Assembly (NCBI GenBank): GCA_934667065.1
Contig: CAKULD010000001.1
Location: 372,001-436,000, forward strand
Length of the DNA stretch: 64,000 bases
Direction: 5' to 3'
Source of the DNA: an uncultured Collinsella sp.
GTDB lineage: Bacteria; Actinomycetota; Coriobacteriia; Coriobacteriales; Coriobacteriaceae
Made by a program: the position numbers and the translations under genes
Notes under the pieces: model-generated
The model's database searches: none
What the model was told of the DNA's origin: nothing
Seen by the model: only the letters and a program-made list of their open reading frames with translations
Shown here: in pieces, positions 43,853 through 52,449 of the stretch
Layout: the number at the start of each line of letters is the position of its first letter
How positions within the stretch are numbered: position 1 is the stretch's first letter

Positions 43853-44437
43853 ATGAGTCCCATTCAAATCGCGTTGCTGGTACTCGCCATCGCCGGCGTT
43901 TGGGCCATTGTTGAGCTCGCGCTTACCCTGCGCAAGACCCGCAATGTCGTCGATTCGCTCGACAAGACGGTGAGCGATCTCAACAACACCATTGCCGAGG
44001 CCCAGCCCATGGTGGCCAAACTCGACGGTGCCGTCGACGAGCTGACGCCTGCGCTGGCCCAGGTTGAGCCGCTGCTCAAGTCGAGCAAGACCGCTGTCGA
44101 CGCTCTCACGTCCAATCTCGTCGAGGTCGAGGCCGTCGTTCGCGATATCTCCGAGGTTACGGGCAGCATGGCCGAGGCCAGCAGCGCCGTTTCGAGTGTC
44201 ACGGACTCTGCCGCCGGCGCGGTTCAGAAGCTCTTCAACAAGGTGAAGGCTCCCGCCGCCGATGTCGAACGAAAGATTGCCGCCGCTGCTGCCGAGGCAG
44301 AAGAGCCCACCGAGCGCGTGTTGATTGGTGAGACCGATGCGGCCGACCCCGATCCCGCACAAAAGCCCGCTGCCAAGCAGGCTCAGTATTACACCTATAC
44401 GCCCGCCCAGAACGCCGAGGAGTCCTGCGATGAGTAG
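43853..44437 (+). CDS. Single-pass membrane coiled-coil protein (DUF948-like)
   Basis: A 194-residue protein starting at ATG 43853 after GGGAGG. An N-terminal membrane helix (residues 5-25, IALLVLAIAGVWAIVELAL) is followed by a long amphipathic helical region (about 30-130: SLDKTVSDLNNTIAEAQPMV) of DUF948 or methyl-accepting type, then an Ala/Pro/Glu-rich tail. It overlaps the RsbW-like gene by eight bases and heads a four-gene unit with a SigB-type factor, so a role in stress signalling from the membrane is possible (inference). Confidence 0.8.
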   Translation: MSPIQIALLVLAIAGVWAIVELALTLRKTRNVVDSLDKTVSDLNNTIAEAQPMVAKLDGAVDELTPALAQVEPLLKSSKTAVDALTSNLVEVEAVVRDISEVTGSMAEASSAVSSVTDSAAGAVQKLFNKVKAPAADVERKIAAAAAEAEEPTERVLIGETDAADPDPAQKPAAKQAQYYTYTPAQNAEESCDE

Positions 44438-44807
44438 CGAAGCAACCCACCCCATTACGCTGACTGTTGCCGGCGACCCGCGTCTGGCGCGCCTCGTGCG
44501 CATGACGGCTGCTAACGTCGGCGCCCTGTCTTCCATGTCTGTCGATCGCATCGAGGACATTCGTATGGCTGCCGAGGAGGCCTTCATCTTTGGCTGCACT
44601 GCGGTCGACTGCGACGACATCACCATTGCATTCGACACTGACGAGTCCCACGTTGCCATGACCTTTACCTTTGGCGATCAGGCGACCGTCGATGAGGATG
44701 ACCAGGCTGCGGTGTACGCCGAGCTCATCCTTGCGAGCGTCTGCGATTCTTACGAAAAGACGTCGGCGCCCCTAACGCTTTCCCTCGACCTCAAGGCGGA
44801 TATCTAA
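44430..44807 (+). CDS. RsbW-like anti-sigma factor homologue with degenerate ATPase motifs
   Basis: A 125-residue protein that aligns by eye with RsbW/SpoIIAB serine kinases: 'ITLTVAGDPRLARLVRMTA', 'VDRIEDIRMAAEEAF'. The catalytic Glu of the N-box is kept (EEAF, residue 49-52), but the Mg-binding Asn is replaced (FIFGCTA instead of CTNAVQ). The G1 box (DxGxG) and the G2 loop (GGLGL) are not recognisable. It lies 2 bases before the sigma gene, which supports an anti-sigma role. Whether it binds ATP or phosphorylates an antagonist is doubtful. No anti-anti-sigma gene (RsbV) is adjacent. Confidence 0.75.
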   Translation: MSSEATHPITLTVAGDPRLARLVRMTAANVGALSSMSVDRIEDIRMAAEEAFIFGCTAVDCDDITIAFDTDESHVAMTFTFGDQATVDEDDQAAVYAELILASVCDSYEKTSAPLTLSLDLKADI

Positions 44808-44808
44808 T

Positions 44809-45600
44809 ATGACCGAACGTTCCCGGAGCGGTAAGACCGCTTGGGACAAGGAGAAAACCCGCGAGCTGTTTCGTCGCTACAAGGAGACCGGTGACCCGGA
44901 CGCCCGCGAGCAGCTCGTCATGTCCCACATGAACCTGGTAAGGTTCCTTGCAAATAAATTTAAGAATCGCGGCGAGCCGCTCGACGACCTTATGCAGGTC
45001 GGCTATCTCGGCCTGCTCAAAGCGATTGACCGCTTTGACCCCGAGCGCGGACTCGAGTTCACGACGTTTGCCACGCCCACCATCCTGGGCGAGATCAAGC
45101 GTCACTTCCGCGACAAGGGCTGGAGTGTGCGCGTGCCGCGTCGCCTGCAGGAGCTCTCGGCCAAGGTTAACCAGGCTACCGACAAGCTCACCAACGAGCT
45201 GCAGCGCTCGCCCAAGGTCGAGGAAATCGCCGAATATTTGGACGTGACCGTCGACGAGGTCCTCGAGGCTATGGAGTCGTCCTCGGCCTACACCTCGGTG
45301 CCCATCGAGGCTCCCGGTGCTTCTGACTCCGACGATGCACCCTCGATTCTCGACCGTTATGCCGACGATGACAACGAACTCGACTTTACCGATGACCGCC
45401 TGGTGATCGAGGAGGCCATCCGCGATTTTTCGCCGCGCGAGCGCGAAGTCATTGAGCTGCGTTTTGTAAAGGGCATGACCCAGATCGAGATTGCCAAGAA
45501 GTTGGGCATCTCCCAGGTCCAGGTTTCGCGCCTCCTGCGTCGCACACTTAAAAAGATTCAGGACAAGATCGACCCCGACGGAGTGATGGTTCGTTCATGA
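44809..45600 (+). CDS. SigB/SigF-type RNA polymerase sigma factor
   Basis: A 263-residue group 3 sigma-70 factor. Region 2 reads 'HMNLVRFLANKFKNRGEPLDDLMQVGYLGLLKAIDRFD' in pieces typical of SigB/SigF, region 2.4-3 'RDKGWSVRVPRRLQELSAKV', and region 4 'MTQIEIAKKLGISQVQVSRLLRRTL'. SigB/F factors control general stress or sporulation; no sporulation genes are seen, so stress response is likely (inference). It overlaps the downstream permease gene by four bases, giving a coupled operon. Confidence 0.9.
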   Translation: MTERSRSGKTAWDKEKTRELFRRYKETGDPDAREQLVMSHMNLVRFLANKFKNRGEPLDDLMQVGYLGLLKAIDRFDPERGLEFTTFATPTILGEIKRHFRDKGWSVRVPRRLQELSAKVNQATDKLTNELQRSPKVEEIAEYLDVTVDEVLEAMESSSAYTSVPIEAPGASDSDDAPSILDRYADDDNELDFTDDRLVIEEAIRDFSPREREVIELRFVKGMTQIEIAKKLGISQVQVSRLLRRTLKKIQDKIDPDGVMVRS

Positions 45601-47009
45601 GTGAGCACCCCCAGCAAACCGATCGCGCGCTGCGCGACACCCGCATTTTGACACTGCGCATTTGGGCTGTTGTCGGCTGCATCGTGATCGCCGCCGTTAT
45701 CTTTAATCTCATGGGCATCCTAGCGCCGGTCATCGAGTTTCTCGCCGTTGGCTCCATCATCGCCTTTGTGATGTCGCCGATCACCAACTGGCTCGAGCAT
45801 CATGGTGTCAATCGCGGCATCGGTTCGCTCATCGCGCTCGTCGTGGTTGTGGCTGTGCTCGTCGGCGTCATTTGTATTCTGTCGCCGATTCTGTTTGGTC
45901 AGATCATGGAAGTGCTGAGCCGCCTGCCCGAGCAGCTTCGTGTTGCGGGCGGCGACCTCAACGAAATGATTTCGAACGCCAAGACGCTCAATAACACGCC
46001 GCTCAAGGAGTATTTGGACGACAATCTGTCCTCGCTTGTTACCGTGGCGTCGAAGTATGTGTCCCAGATCGCCGCCGAGCTTGGTCGCGGCGTGTTTCCG
46101 CTCATTACCAATACGGCTTCGCAGCTGTTCGTGATCTTCCTGGGCCTGGTGCTTGCCTACTGGATGGCTTGCGACTATCCCCGCATGCACCACGAGATCT
46201 GCACCATCATCGGTCAGGAAAAGGAGACCTCGTATCGCTTTATGGTCGCCATCCTGTCGCGCTCGGTGGGCGGCTACATGCGTGGCATGGTTGTTACGTC
46301 TATCTGCGGCGGCATTCTGGCCTTTATCGGCTTTACGATCGTCGGTCATCCCTATGCGGCGCTCATGGGCATCTTCACGGGCATCATGCACTTGGTCCCG
46401 GTTGTCGGCCCTTGGGTAAGCGCTGCGATCGCCACGGTGCTCGGCTTTATGTTTAGCCCCATGCTGGCGTTTTGGACACTCATTGTGACCATGGTCGCCC
46501 AAAACGTCACCGATAACGTGATTTCGCCTAAGGTCATGCAGAGCTCGGTACAGGTGCACCCCATCATGAGCCTGACGGCGCTCGTCATTGGTTCGGCGCT
46601 TATGGGTCCCATCGGTATGGTTATCGCTATCCCGTTGTGTGCAGCCCTCAAGGGTATCTTCGTGTACTACTTCGAGAATGAGACCGGTCGCCAGCTCGTG
46701 GCCTACGACGGCGCCGTGTTTAAGGGAACGCCGTATCGCGATGCCGAGGGCAACCCGGTCGCTGCCTATGATGCGCTCGGCGATGACACCTTCATCTATG
46801 AGTCCGAGCTCATCGGCAACGAGACCGCGCCCGAGGCCCAGGCCATGCCCAAGCCCGAGCTCGATAATCCCTGGATCAAGCTTTCGGGCCTACAGCCCGA
46901 CGCGACAGGCTTTTTCAAGAACCCCTTCGCCAAGGACGACGACTCCAACTCGGACGACGATACCAAAACCGGCATCGACGGCTCCATGGACGATTCAGAT
47001 TCCAAATAA
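45597..47009 (+). CDS. AI-2E family transporter (PerM-like permease)
   Basis: A 470-residue integral membrane protein of the AI-2E/TqsA/UPF0118 family with about eight hydrophobic segments. The N-terminal 'VGSIIAFVMSPITNWLEHHGVNRG' and the C-terminal 'GIFTGIMHLVPVVGPWVSAAIA' and 'MGPIGMVIAIPLCAALKGI' are family hallmarks. The last ~90 residues form an acidic, Ser/Asp-rich cytosolic tail. Members transport diverse small solutes or Na+/H+; autoinducer export should not be assumed. It is the last gene of the sigma operon. Confidence 0.87.
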   Translation: MSEHPQQTDRALRDTRILTLRIWAVVGCIVIAAVIFNLMGILAPVIEFLAVGSIIAFVMSPITNWLEHHGVNRGIGSLIALVVVVAVLVGVICILSPILFGQIMEVLSRLPEQLRVAGGDLNEMISNAKTLNNTPLKEYLDDNLSSLVTVASKYVSQIAAELGRGVFPLITNTASQLFVIFLGLVLAYWMACDYPRMHHEICTIIGQEKETSYRFMVAILSRSVGGYMRGMVVTSICGGILAFIGFTIVGHPYAALMGIFTGIMHLVPVVGPWVSAAIATVLGFMFSPMLAFWTLIVTMVAQNVTDNVISPKVMQSSVQVHPIMSLTALVIGSALMGPIGMVIAIPLCAALKGIFVYYFENETGRQLVAYDGAVFKGTPYRDAEGNPVAAYDALGDDTFIYESELIGNETAPEAQAMPKPELDNPWIKLSGLQPDATGFFKNPFAKDDDSNSDDDTKTGIDGSMDDSDSK

Positions 47010-47012
47010 GCC

Positions 47013-47255
47013 CTATGAGCGTTTCTTGAAGTTGTAAATGACAAGAAATGCGAGCAAGGCGATTGATAAGGGTCCGGCTACATAGAAGTAGAGAACGTCA
47101 ATTGCGCGTAGAGCGCAATAACTCTTATCGCCGGACATCACTGCATACAGTACGTAGCCAAATGCTGGTTGGTTTGCGTACCAGTAGCAGAAGGTTCCGA
47201 GCGCCAAAAGTGCTACTACCAAAAGTACGTTCAGGATTAATCGTTTGCTTTTCAT
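47013..47255 (-). CDS. Small two-helix membrane protein, unknown function
   Basis: An 80-residue hydrophobic protein starting at an ATG six bases after AAAGGAG on the minus strand (an upstream in-frame start at 47303 lacks a ribosome site). Two membrane segments are visible (about residues 5-25 and 50-73), and the protein ends in NFKKRS. The gene and its surroundings are clearly AT-richer than the neighbouring genes. It is convergent with the AI-2E transporter with a 3-base gap. I recognise no family. Confidence 0.6.
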   Translation of the reverse strand: MKSKRLILNVLLVVALLALGTFCYWYANQPAFGYVLYAVMSGDKSYCALRAIDVLYFYVAGPLSIALLAFLVIYNFKKRS

Positions 47256-47351
47256 CGATCGCTCCTTTCGGGTGACTCTTATATGTAATTCTACCGCAGG
47301 CATTTTTTTTTCAAAGAATTTGACTGTCCTAAATAACGTGCACTTTCGCTG

Positions 47352-47381
47352 GAGGGTCGCTGTTTGGCGGCCCTCTTTTTT
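47352..47381 (+). terminator. Hairpin terminator in the alaS upstream region
   Basis: Nine-base-pair stem GAGGGTCGC / GCGGCCCTC (one T-G pair) with a 6-base loop and six T. It lies 73 bases before the alaS start, with no plus-strand gene for 340 bases upstream. It could end a leader transcript of alaS (attenuator) or the sigma operon. A -10-like TAATAT (47402-47407) just downstream could start alaS transcription. Confidence 0.7.
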
Positions 47382-47453
47382 GCGCAGGGGCGGTGGGATG
47401 GTAATATCGTTACGTTTGAACTGTTTCGATGTGAAACCGAGGAGATTCCCTCT

Positions 47454-50111
47454 ATGAGTGCTGACTACCCGTCAATGACTACGGCCGAGATCCGCTCCAA
47501 GTTCCTCAACTTCTTTGAGGAGCGCGGTCTTAAGCTCTATCCTTCTTCGTCCCTTGTCCCCGACGATCCTTCGCTGCTGCTTGCCAACGCCGGCATGAAC
47601 CAGTTTAAGGAGTACTACCAGGGCAAGAAGACCATGAAGGAGATCGGCGCGATCTCCTGCCAGAAGTGCGTCCGCACCAACGACATCGACTGTATCGGCG
47701 AGGATGGCCGTCACCTGTCCTTCTTTGAGATGCTCGGCGACTTCTCCTTTGGCGGCGTTTCCAAAGAGCAGGCCTGCGCTTGGGCTTTTGAGCTCATCAC
47801 CAAGGAGTTCAAGCTTCCGCTCGACCGCCTGTACTTTACCGTCTTTACCGAGGACGATGAGACCCACGACGTGTGGCGCTCCCTGGGCGTTGCCGAGGAT
47901 CACATCTCCCGTCTGGGCGAGGATGATAACTTCTGGGCCGCTGGCCCCACCGGCCCCTGCGGTCCGTGCTCCGAGATCTACTTTGACATGGGCGAGGAGG
48001 TCGGCTGTGGCAGCCCCGACTGCAAGCCCGGCTGCGACTGCGACCGCTTCTTGGAGTTCTGGAACCTCGTGTTCACGCAGTACGACCGCCAGGAGGACGG
48101 CTCCATGCCGGAACTGCCGCACCGCAACCTCGATACGGGCATGGGCCTGGAGCGCATGGCCGCCATCATGCAGCACAAGACCGCCAATTACGACGGCGAT
48201 CTGATGCAGCACCTCATCAAGCTGGGCGAAAAGATCAGCGGCAAGACCTACGTTGCCGACGATTACTCCGGCGCCAGCCGCTCGCTGCGCATCATCGCCG
48301 ACCACTCCCGTGCCGTCGACTTTATGATCTCGGATGGCATCCTGCCCGGTAACGAGGGCCGCGAGTACGTCCTGCGCCGCCTGCTCCGCCGCGCCGTGTT
48401 CCACGGTCGCCTGCTGGGCATCGAGGGTGCCTTCCTGACCAAGTTCATCGACGAGGTCAATGCCCAGATGGGCGAGGCCTACCCCGAGCTGCTCAAGAAC
48501 GTCGCGCTCGTCAAGGGCATCGTCGCCTCCGAGGAGGAGCGTTTCTCAACGACGCTCGACAACGGCCGCGTCTACTTGGACGAGGCCCTGGCAACGCTTG
48601 CCGAGGGCGCTGTCCTTCCGGGCGATGTTGCCTTTAAGCTGCACGATACGTTCGGTTTCCCCATCGACCTGACCGTCGAGATCGCCGGCGCCGCCGGCCA
48701 CGACGTCGACATGGACGGCTTTACCGCCTGCATGGAGGACCAGAAGGCCCGCGCCCGCGCCAATGCCAAGGGCGACGCTTGGGGCAGCTTCAACGACGTG
48801 TGGGTCGAGCTTTCGGACAAGGTCGCAGCGACCGAGTTCGACGGCTATGACAACGATGTGATCGAGGGTGCTAAGGTTGTCGCCATCGTGCGCAACGGCG
48901 AGTCCGTCGAGTCCGCTGCCGCCGGTGAGGACGTCGAGGTCGTGCTCGACCGCACCCCGTTCTATGCCGAGATGGGTGGCCAGCAGGGCGACGCCGGCGA
49001 GCTTTCCGCCGAGGGCGTTGTGCTGACCGTTTCCGATACCAAGAACCACAACGGCCTGTATGCCCACGTTGCGCATGTCGCCGAGGGCACGCTGACCGTT
49101 GGCGCTACTGTGACCGCTACGCTCGACGCCGAGCGTCGTGGCTTCCTGCGCCGCAACCACACCGCCACGCACCTGCTCGACGCCGCCCTTAAGCAGGTCC
49201 TGGGCGAGCATGTCTCCCAGGCCGGTTCGCTGGTGACGTCCGAGCACCTGCGCTTTGACTTCACGCACTTCGAGGCCCTGTCCTCCGAGCAGCTCAAGGC
49301 TGTCGAGGACCTGGTCAACCAGCAGATCTTTGCTTCCAAGCCGGTCGTGACCCGCGTCATGGGCATCGACGAGGCCAAGGCCGCCGGTGCTGTCGCCCTG
49401 TTTGGCGAGAAGTACGGCGACGTCGTCCGCGTCGTCTCCGTGGGCGCCGAGGACCAGCCGTTCTCCCGCGAGCTCTGCGGTGGTACGCATGCCGCCAACA
49501 CCGCCGAGATCGGTCTGTTCAAGATCATTTCCGAGTCCTCCACGGGCTCGAACGTTCGCCGTATCGAGGCCGTGACCTCCAAGGGTGCGCTCGACTATAT
49601 GGCCGACCGCCTGGCGCTCGTCGACGCCGCTGCCGCTGCGCTCAAGTGCCGCGCGGATGAGGTTCCCGCCCGCGTGGAGAACCTGCAGGCCGAGCTGCGC
49701 GAGACTTCCAACAAGCTCAAGAAGGCTCTGACCGGTGGCTCTTCCGATGCCATCTCCAGCGCCATCGATGGCGCTGTCGAGCTCGACGACTACAAGCTCG
49801 TTGTCGCTGAGCTTCAGGGTCTCGAGGCCGCTGACCTGCGTAACGTGTGGGACACCGTGCACCAGAAGGTTGCTGGCCCCGTCGCCTGCGTCGTCGCCAG
49901 CGTGACCGAGAAGGGCACCCCGGCCCTGCTCGCCGCCGGCTCCGACGATGCCGTCAAGGCCGGTTTCCACGCCGGTAACGTGATCAAGCAGATTGCGGGC
50001 CTGGTCGACGGTCGCGGTGGTGGTCGTCCCAACATGGCCCAGGCCGGTGGCAAGAACGCCGCCGGTATCGCCGATGCCCTCGCGGCCGCCAAGACCGCGC
50101 TCGGCGCCTAA
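47454..50111 (+). CDS. alaS: Alanyl-tRNA synthetase
   Basis: An 885-residue class II synthetase. The start ATG 47454 follows GAGGAGA. The aminoacylation core opens 'SKFLNFFEERGLKLYPSSSLVPDD' with 'NAGMNQFKEYYQG'. The editing domain carries the zinc motifs RNHTATHLLDAAL and CGGTHAANT, and a C-Ala DHHA1-type domain ends the protein ('GRGGGRPNMAQAGGKN'). ruvX follows after 17 bases; the alaS-ruvX-mltG-aroK order is common in Gram-positive bacteria. Confidence 0.97.
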   Translation: MSADYPSMTTAEIRSKFLNFFEERGLKLYPSSSLVPDDPSLLLANAGMNQFKEYYQGKKTMKEIGAISCQKCVRTNDIDCIGEDGRHLSFFEMLGDFSFGGVSKEQACAWAFELITKEFKLPLDRLYFTVFTEDDETHDVWRSLGVAEDHISRLGEDDNFWAAGPTGPCGPCSEIYFDMGEEVGCGSPDCKPGCDCDRFLEFWNLVFTQYDRQEDGSMPELPHRNLDTGMGLERMAAIMQHKTANYDGDLMQHLIKLGEKISGKTYVADDYSGASRSLRIIADHSRAVDFMISDGILPGNEGREYVLRRLLRRAVFHGRLLGIEGAFLTKFIDEVNAQMGEAYPELLKNVALVKGIVASEEERFSTTLDNGRVYLDEALATLAEGAVLPGDVAFKLHDTFGFPIDLTVEIAGAAGHDVDMDGFTACMEDQKARARANAKGDAWGSFNDVWVELSDKVAATEFDGYDNDVIEGAKVVAIVRNGESVESAAAGEDVEVVLDRTPFYAEMGGQQGDAGELSAEGVVLTVSDTKNHNGLYAHVAHVAEGTLTVGATVTATLDAERRGFLRRNHTATHLLDAALKQVLGEHVSQAGSLVTSEHLRFDFTHFEALSSEQLKAVEDLVNQQIFASKPVVTRVMGIDEAKAAGAVALFGEKYGDVVRVVSVGAEDQPFSRELCGGTHAANTAEIGLFKIISESSTGSNVRRIEAVTSKGALDYMADRLALVDAAAAALKCRADEVPARVENLQAELRETSNKLKKALTGGSSDAISSAIDGAVELDDYKLVVAELQGLEAADLRNVWDTVHQKVAGPVACVVASVTEKGTPALLAAGSDDAVKAGFHAGNVIKQIAGLVDGRGGGRPNMAQAGGKNAAGIADALAAAKTALGA

Positions 50112-50128
50112 GAACCTAAGTAGTCGCT

Positions 50129-50557
50129 GTGGTCGCGCTCGCACTGGACATAGGGGAGACCAGGATTGGCATCGCCGTCTCGAGCCGTGATGGCAAGATG
50201 GCGATGCCCGTCAAGGTGCTCCCGGCTGCCGAGGTCACTGGCATGGCAAAGACGTTTCGCTACCTGGTCGAGGACTATGAGCCCGACATTCTGGTAAGTG
50301 GACGTCCCCTGACCATGGCCGGCGAGCCCGGCCCCCAGGCCGAGCGCGTCGCCGCCGTGGCGCAAAAGATTGCCGACGAGCTCGATCTTCCGCTAGAGTT
50401 TGAGGACGAGCGTCTGTCCTCGCAAGAGGCCAAGCGCATCCTGCGCGAGCAGGGACTCAACGAAAAGCAGATGAGGGGCAAGATTGACATGATCGCCGCC
50501 AGCCTGTTTTTGCAGACGTGGCTCGATCGTAAAAACGAGGAGGTTCAGCATGCCTAG
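50129..50557 (+). CDS. ruvX: Putative pre-16S rRNA nuclease / Holliday junction resolvase-like YqgF
   Basis: A 142-residue RNase H-fold protein beginning at GTG 50129. Typical motifs: LALDIGETRIGIAVS (first acidic residue), 'VSGRPLTMAGEPGPQAERV', 'EFEDERLSSQEAKRIL', and the C-terminal 'DMIAASLFLQTWLD'. Family members process the 5' end of 16S rRNA. It overlaps mltG by eight bases. Confidence 0.92.
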   Translation: MVALALDIGETRIGIAVSSRDGKMAMPVKVLPAAEVTGMAKTFRYLVEDYEPDILVSGRPLTMAGEPGPQAERVAAVAQKIADELDLPLEFEDERLSSQEAKRILREQGLNEKQMRGKIDMIAASLFLQTWLDRKNEEVQHA

Positions 50558-51941
50558 CGCTTCCGACCCGCGCCAGCCGAATCGCCAGGGGCAGCCCGTG
50601 TCGCGCCCTGTCCAGGCAGGTCAGCGTCCGGTGCAGCCGACACAGCGTCCGGCTCAGCCTGTTGCACATCCGGCGCAGCCCTCCTCTCATGCGGCCCGAC
50701 CCGCCCAGCGAACGACTCAGCAGCCAACTGCACATCCGGCGCAGCCCACTGGCGGCACTCGCTTTAAGCAGCAGGCTCCTACGCAACGCGCGCAGGTACC
50801 TCAATCGCAATCTCATGCGCATCGCGCCCATGGATCGCACGGTGTGGCTCCTGCGACGCGGTCGAGCTACAACACGCATGCTCGCCGTGGCACCCAAAAG
50901 AAGAGCTCTCCGGTGCCCATGATTATCGGCGCCGTGGTAGCCGTGCTCGCGCTTGCTGCGATTGCCTTCTTTGTCGTGCCTGCCGTCAAGGGCTTCTTTG
51001 GCGGTGAGGATACGAAGGTTGCTGCCGGTCAGCAGGTCACGATCACGATTCCCGAGGGTGCATCGGGCGATACCATCGCCTCGATTCTCTCCGAGAACCA
51101 TATCGTCGAGAATCCCAAGGATTACTACGCGGCGGTCAAACAGCTCAACGCCGATATGTCGCTCAAGCCCGGCACCTACTCGTTTACCACGCTTATGGAT
51201 GCGACAAAGGTCGTCCAGCAGCTCATGGAGGGCCCCAACGCCGGATCCAATACGCTTACGATCCCAGAGGGCTTGACTGTTGACCAGGTAGCCGACCGTG
51301 TGGCACAGGCTTACGACAGCATCTCTAAGGAAGACTTCCTTAACCAGGCCAAGGCCTCCAACTATGTGAATGATTATGGCTTCCTGAAAGATGCCGCCAA
51401 CGATTCGCTCGAGGGCTTCCTGTTCCCCAAGACGTATTCGTTGGGCGATTCGCCCACGGCAGATGATGTGATTCGCGCGATGCTCGACCAGTTTAAGACC
51501 GAGTACAAGTCGCTCGACTTTGCCGGCTGCGAGGCTAAGATCAAGGAACGCTATGGTGTGGAGATGTCGGACTACGACATCGTCAACCTTGCCTCCATTG
51601 TCGAGCGCGAGGGCCTCAACGCCGATCAGCGCGCGCATGTGGCATCGGTGTTCTACAACCGCCTGGCGGGCAAGCTCGATGGCCTGCGTTATCTCAACAG
51701 CGATGCGACCATGATGTATGTCACCGGCGGCGAGGTTACCGCCGACGACCTGCAGAGCGATAGCCCCTACAACACCTACAAGCACGAGGGCCTGCCGCCC
51801 ACGCCCATCTGCTCTCCGTCGCTCGAAGCGCTCAAGGCCACGCTTGAGCCGACAGACTCCGATGACCTGTATTTCTACATTACGCAGGACGAGGAGTATT
51901 TCTCGCAGACCTACGAAGAGCACCAACAGTCTTGGAATTGA
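50550..51941 (+). CDS. mltG: Endolytic murein transglycosylase MltG
   Basis: MltG cuts nascent glycan strands outside the membrane. The 463-residue protein has a long cytosolic N-terminus (about 115 residues) very rich in Pro, Gln, His and Ala with imperfect HPAQP/RPxQ repeats, then one membrane helix (about residues 126-148), a LysM-like domain and the YceG catalytic domain. The catalytic Glu is E288 in LEGFLFPKTY, and 'VERIVEREG'-like 'ASIVEREGLNADQR' follows. The start follows AGGAGG inside ruvX. Confidence 0.92.
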   Translation: MPSASDPRQPNRQGQPVSRPVQAGQRPVQPTQRPAQPVAHPAQPSSHAARPAQRTTQQPTAHPAQPTGGTRFKQQAPTQRAQVPQSQSHAHRAHGSHGVAPATRSSYNTHARRGTQKKSSPVPMIIGAVVAVLALAAIAFFVVPAVKGFFGGEDTKVAAGQQVTITIPEGASGDTIASILSENHIVENPKDYYAAVKQLNADMSLKPGTYSFTTLMDATKVVQQLMEGPNAGSNTLTIPEGLTVDQVADRVAQAYDSISKEDFLNQAKASNYVNDYGFLKDAANDSLEGFLFPKTYSLGDSPTADDVIRAMLDQFKTEYKSLDFAGCEAKIKERYGVEMSDYDIVNLASIVEREGLNADQRAHVASVFYNRLAGKLDGLRYLNSDATMMYVTGGEVTADDLQSDSPYNTYKHEGLPPTPICSPSLEALKATLEPTDSDDLYFYITQDEEYFSQTYEEHQQSWN

Positions 51942-51943
51942 TC

Positions 51944-52441
51944 ATGAGGATTTTTAGCCCCAAACGATATGTTGCCTCGGTCGACCGCATCGACCTCGAT
52001 ACCCTGTGGGCCGACGGCAAGCGAGCCATTCTGCTCGATCGCGACAACACCCTGGTTCCGCGCGATACCGAGCAGGTCCCCGCCGCGGTTTCCGCCTGGC
52101 TCAATGCCGCCCATGCCAAGGGCTTTAAGCTGTGCATGGTGTCTAATAACTGGCATCGTGACCAGGTCATGGCGTCTGCCCGCGAGCTGGGGCTCGAGGC
52201 CATCAGCCACGCCATGAAGCCGGCCCCGTTTGCTCTCAAGGCCGGCCTTAAGCGCCTGGGCGCGACGGCCGATGAGGCCGTGCTGATCGGCGACCAGCTC
52301 TACACGGACGTGTGGAGCGGCAATTTCGCCGGTGTCGACACCATCCTGGTTAAGCCGCAGGCCACTCAGGACTTGTGGTATACGCAGATCTTCCGTATCT
52401 TTGAGCGCCGGGCCCTGCGCGACCTTCCCTGCGAGGAATAG
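51944..52441 (+). CDS. YqeG family HAD-type phosphatase
   Basis: A 165-residue class IIIA HAD phosphatase of the YqeG family. The nucleophile motif ILLDRDNTLVPRD (DxDxT-like), 'MVSNNWHRDQV' and 'LIGDQLYTDVWSGN' define the fold. In Bacillus and Synechocystis relatives the gene is near aroD/aroE or yqeH; substrates include phosphatidylglycerophosphate in plants and cyanobacteria. The substrate here is unknown. The ATG at 51944 follows the mltG stop by two bases. Confidence 0.87.
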   Translation: MRIFSPKRYVASVDRIDLDTLWADGKRAILLDRDNTLVPRDTEQVPAAVSAWLNAAHAKGFKLCMVSNNWHRDQVMASARELGLEAISHAMKPAPFALKAGLKRLGATADEAVLIGDQLYTDVWSGNFAGVDTILVKPQATQDLWYTQIFRIFERRALRDLPCEE

Positions 52442-52449
52442 GTTTCGCC

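Noticed and set aside
45597..47009. Autoinducer-2 exporter and quorum sensing module
   Set aside because: The AI-2E family name is historical; no luxS or lsr gene is here, and the family carries varied substrates.
47256..47453. A T-box leader upstream of alaS
   Set aside because: There is no stem I with AGAGAG, no specifier and no GGTGG T-box; only a simple hairpin terminator is visible.
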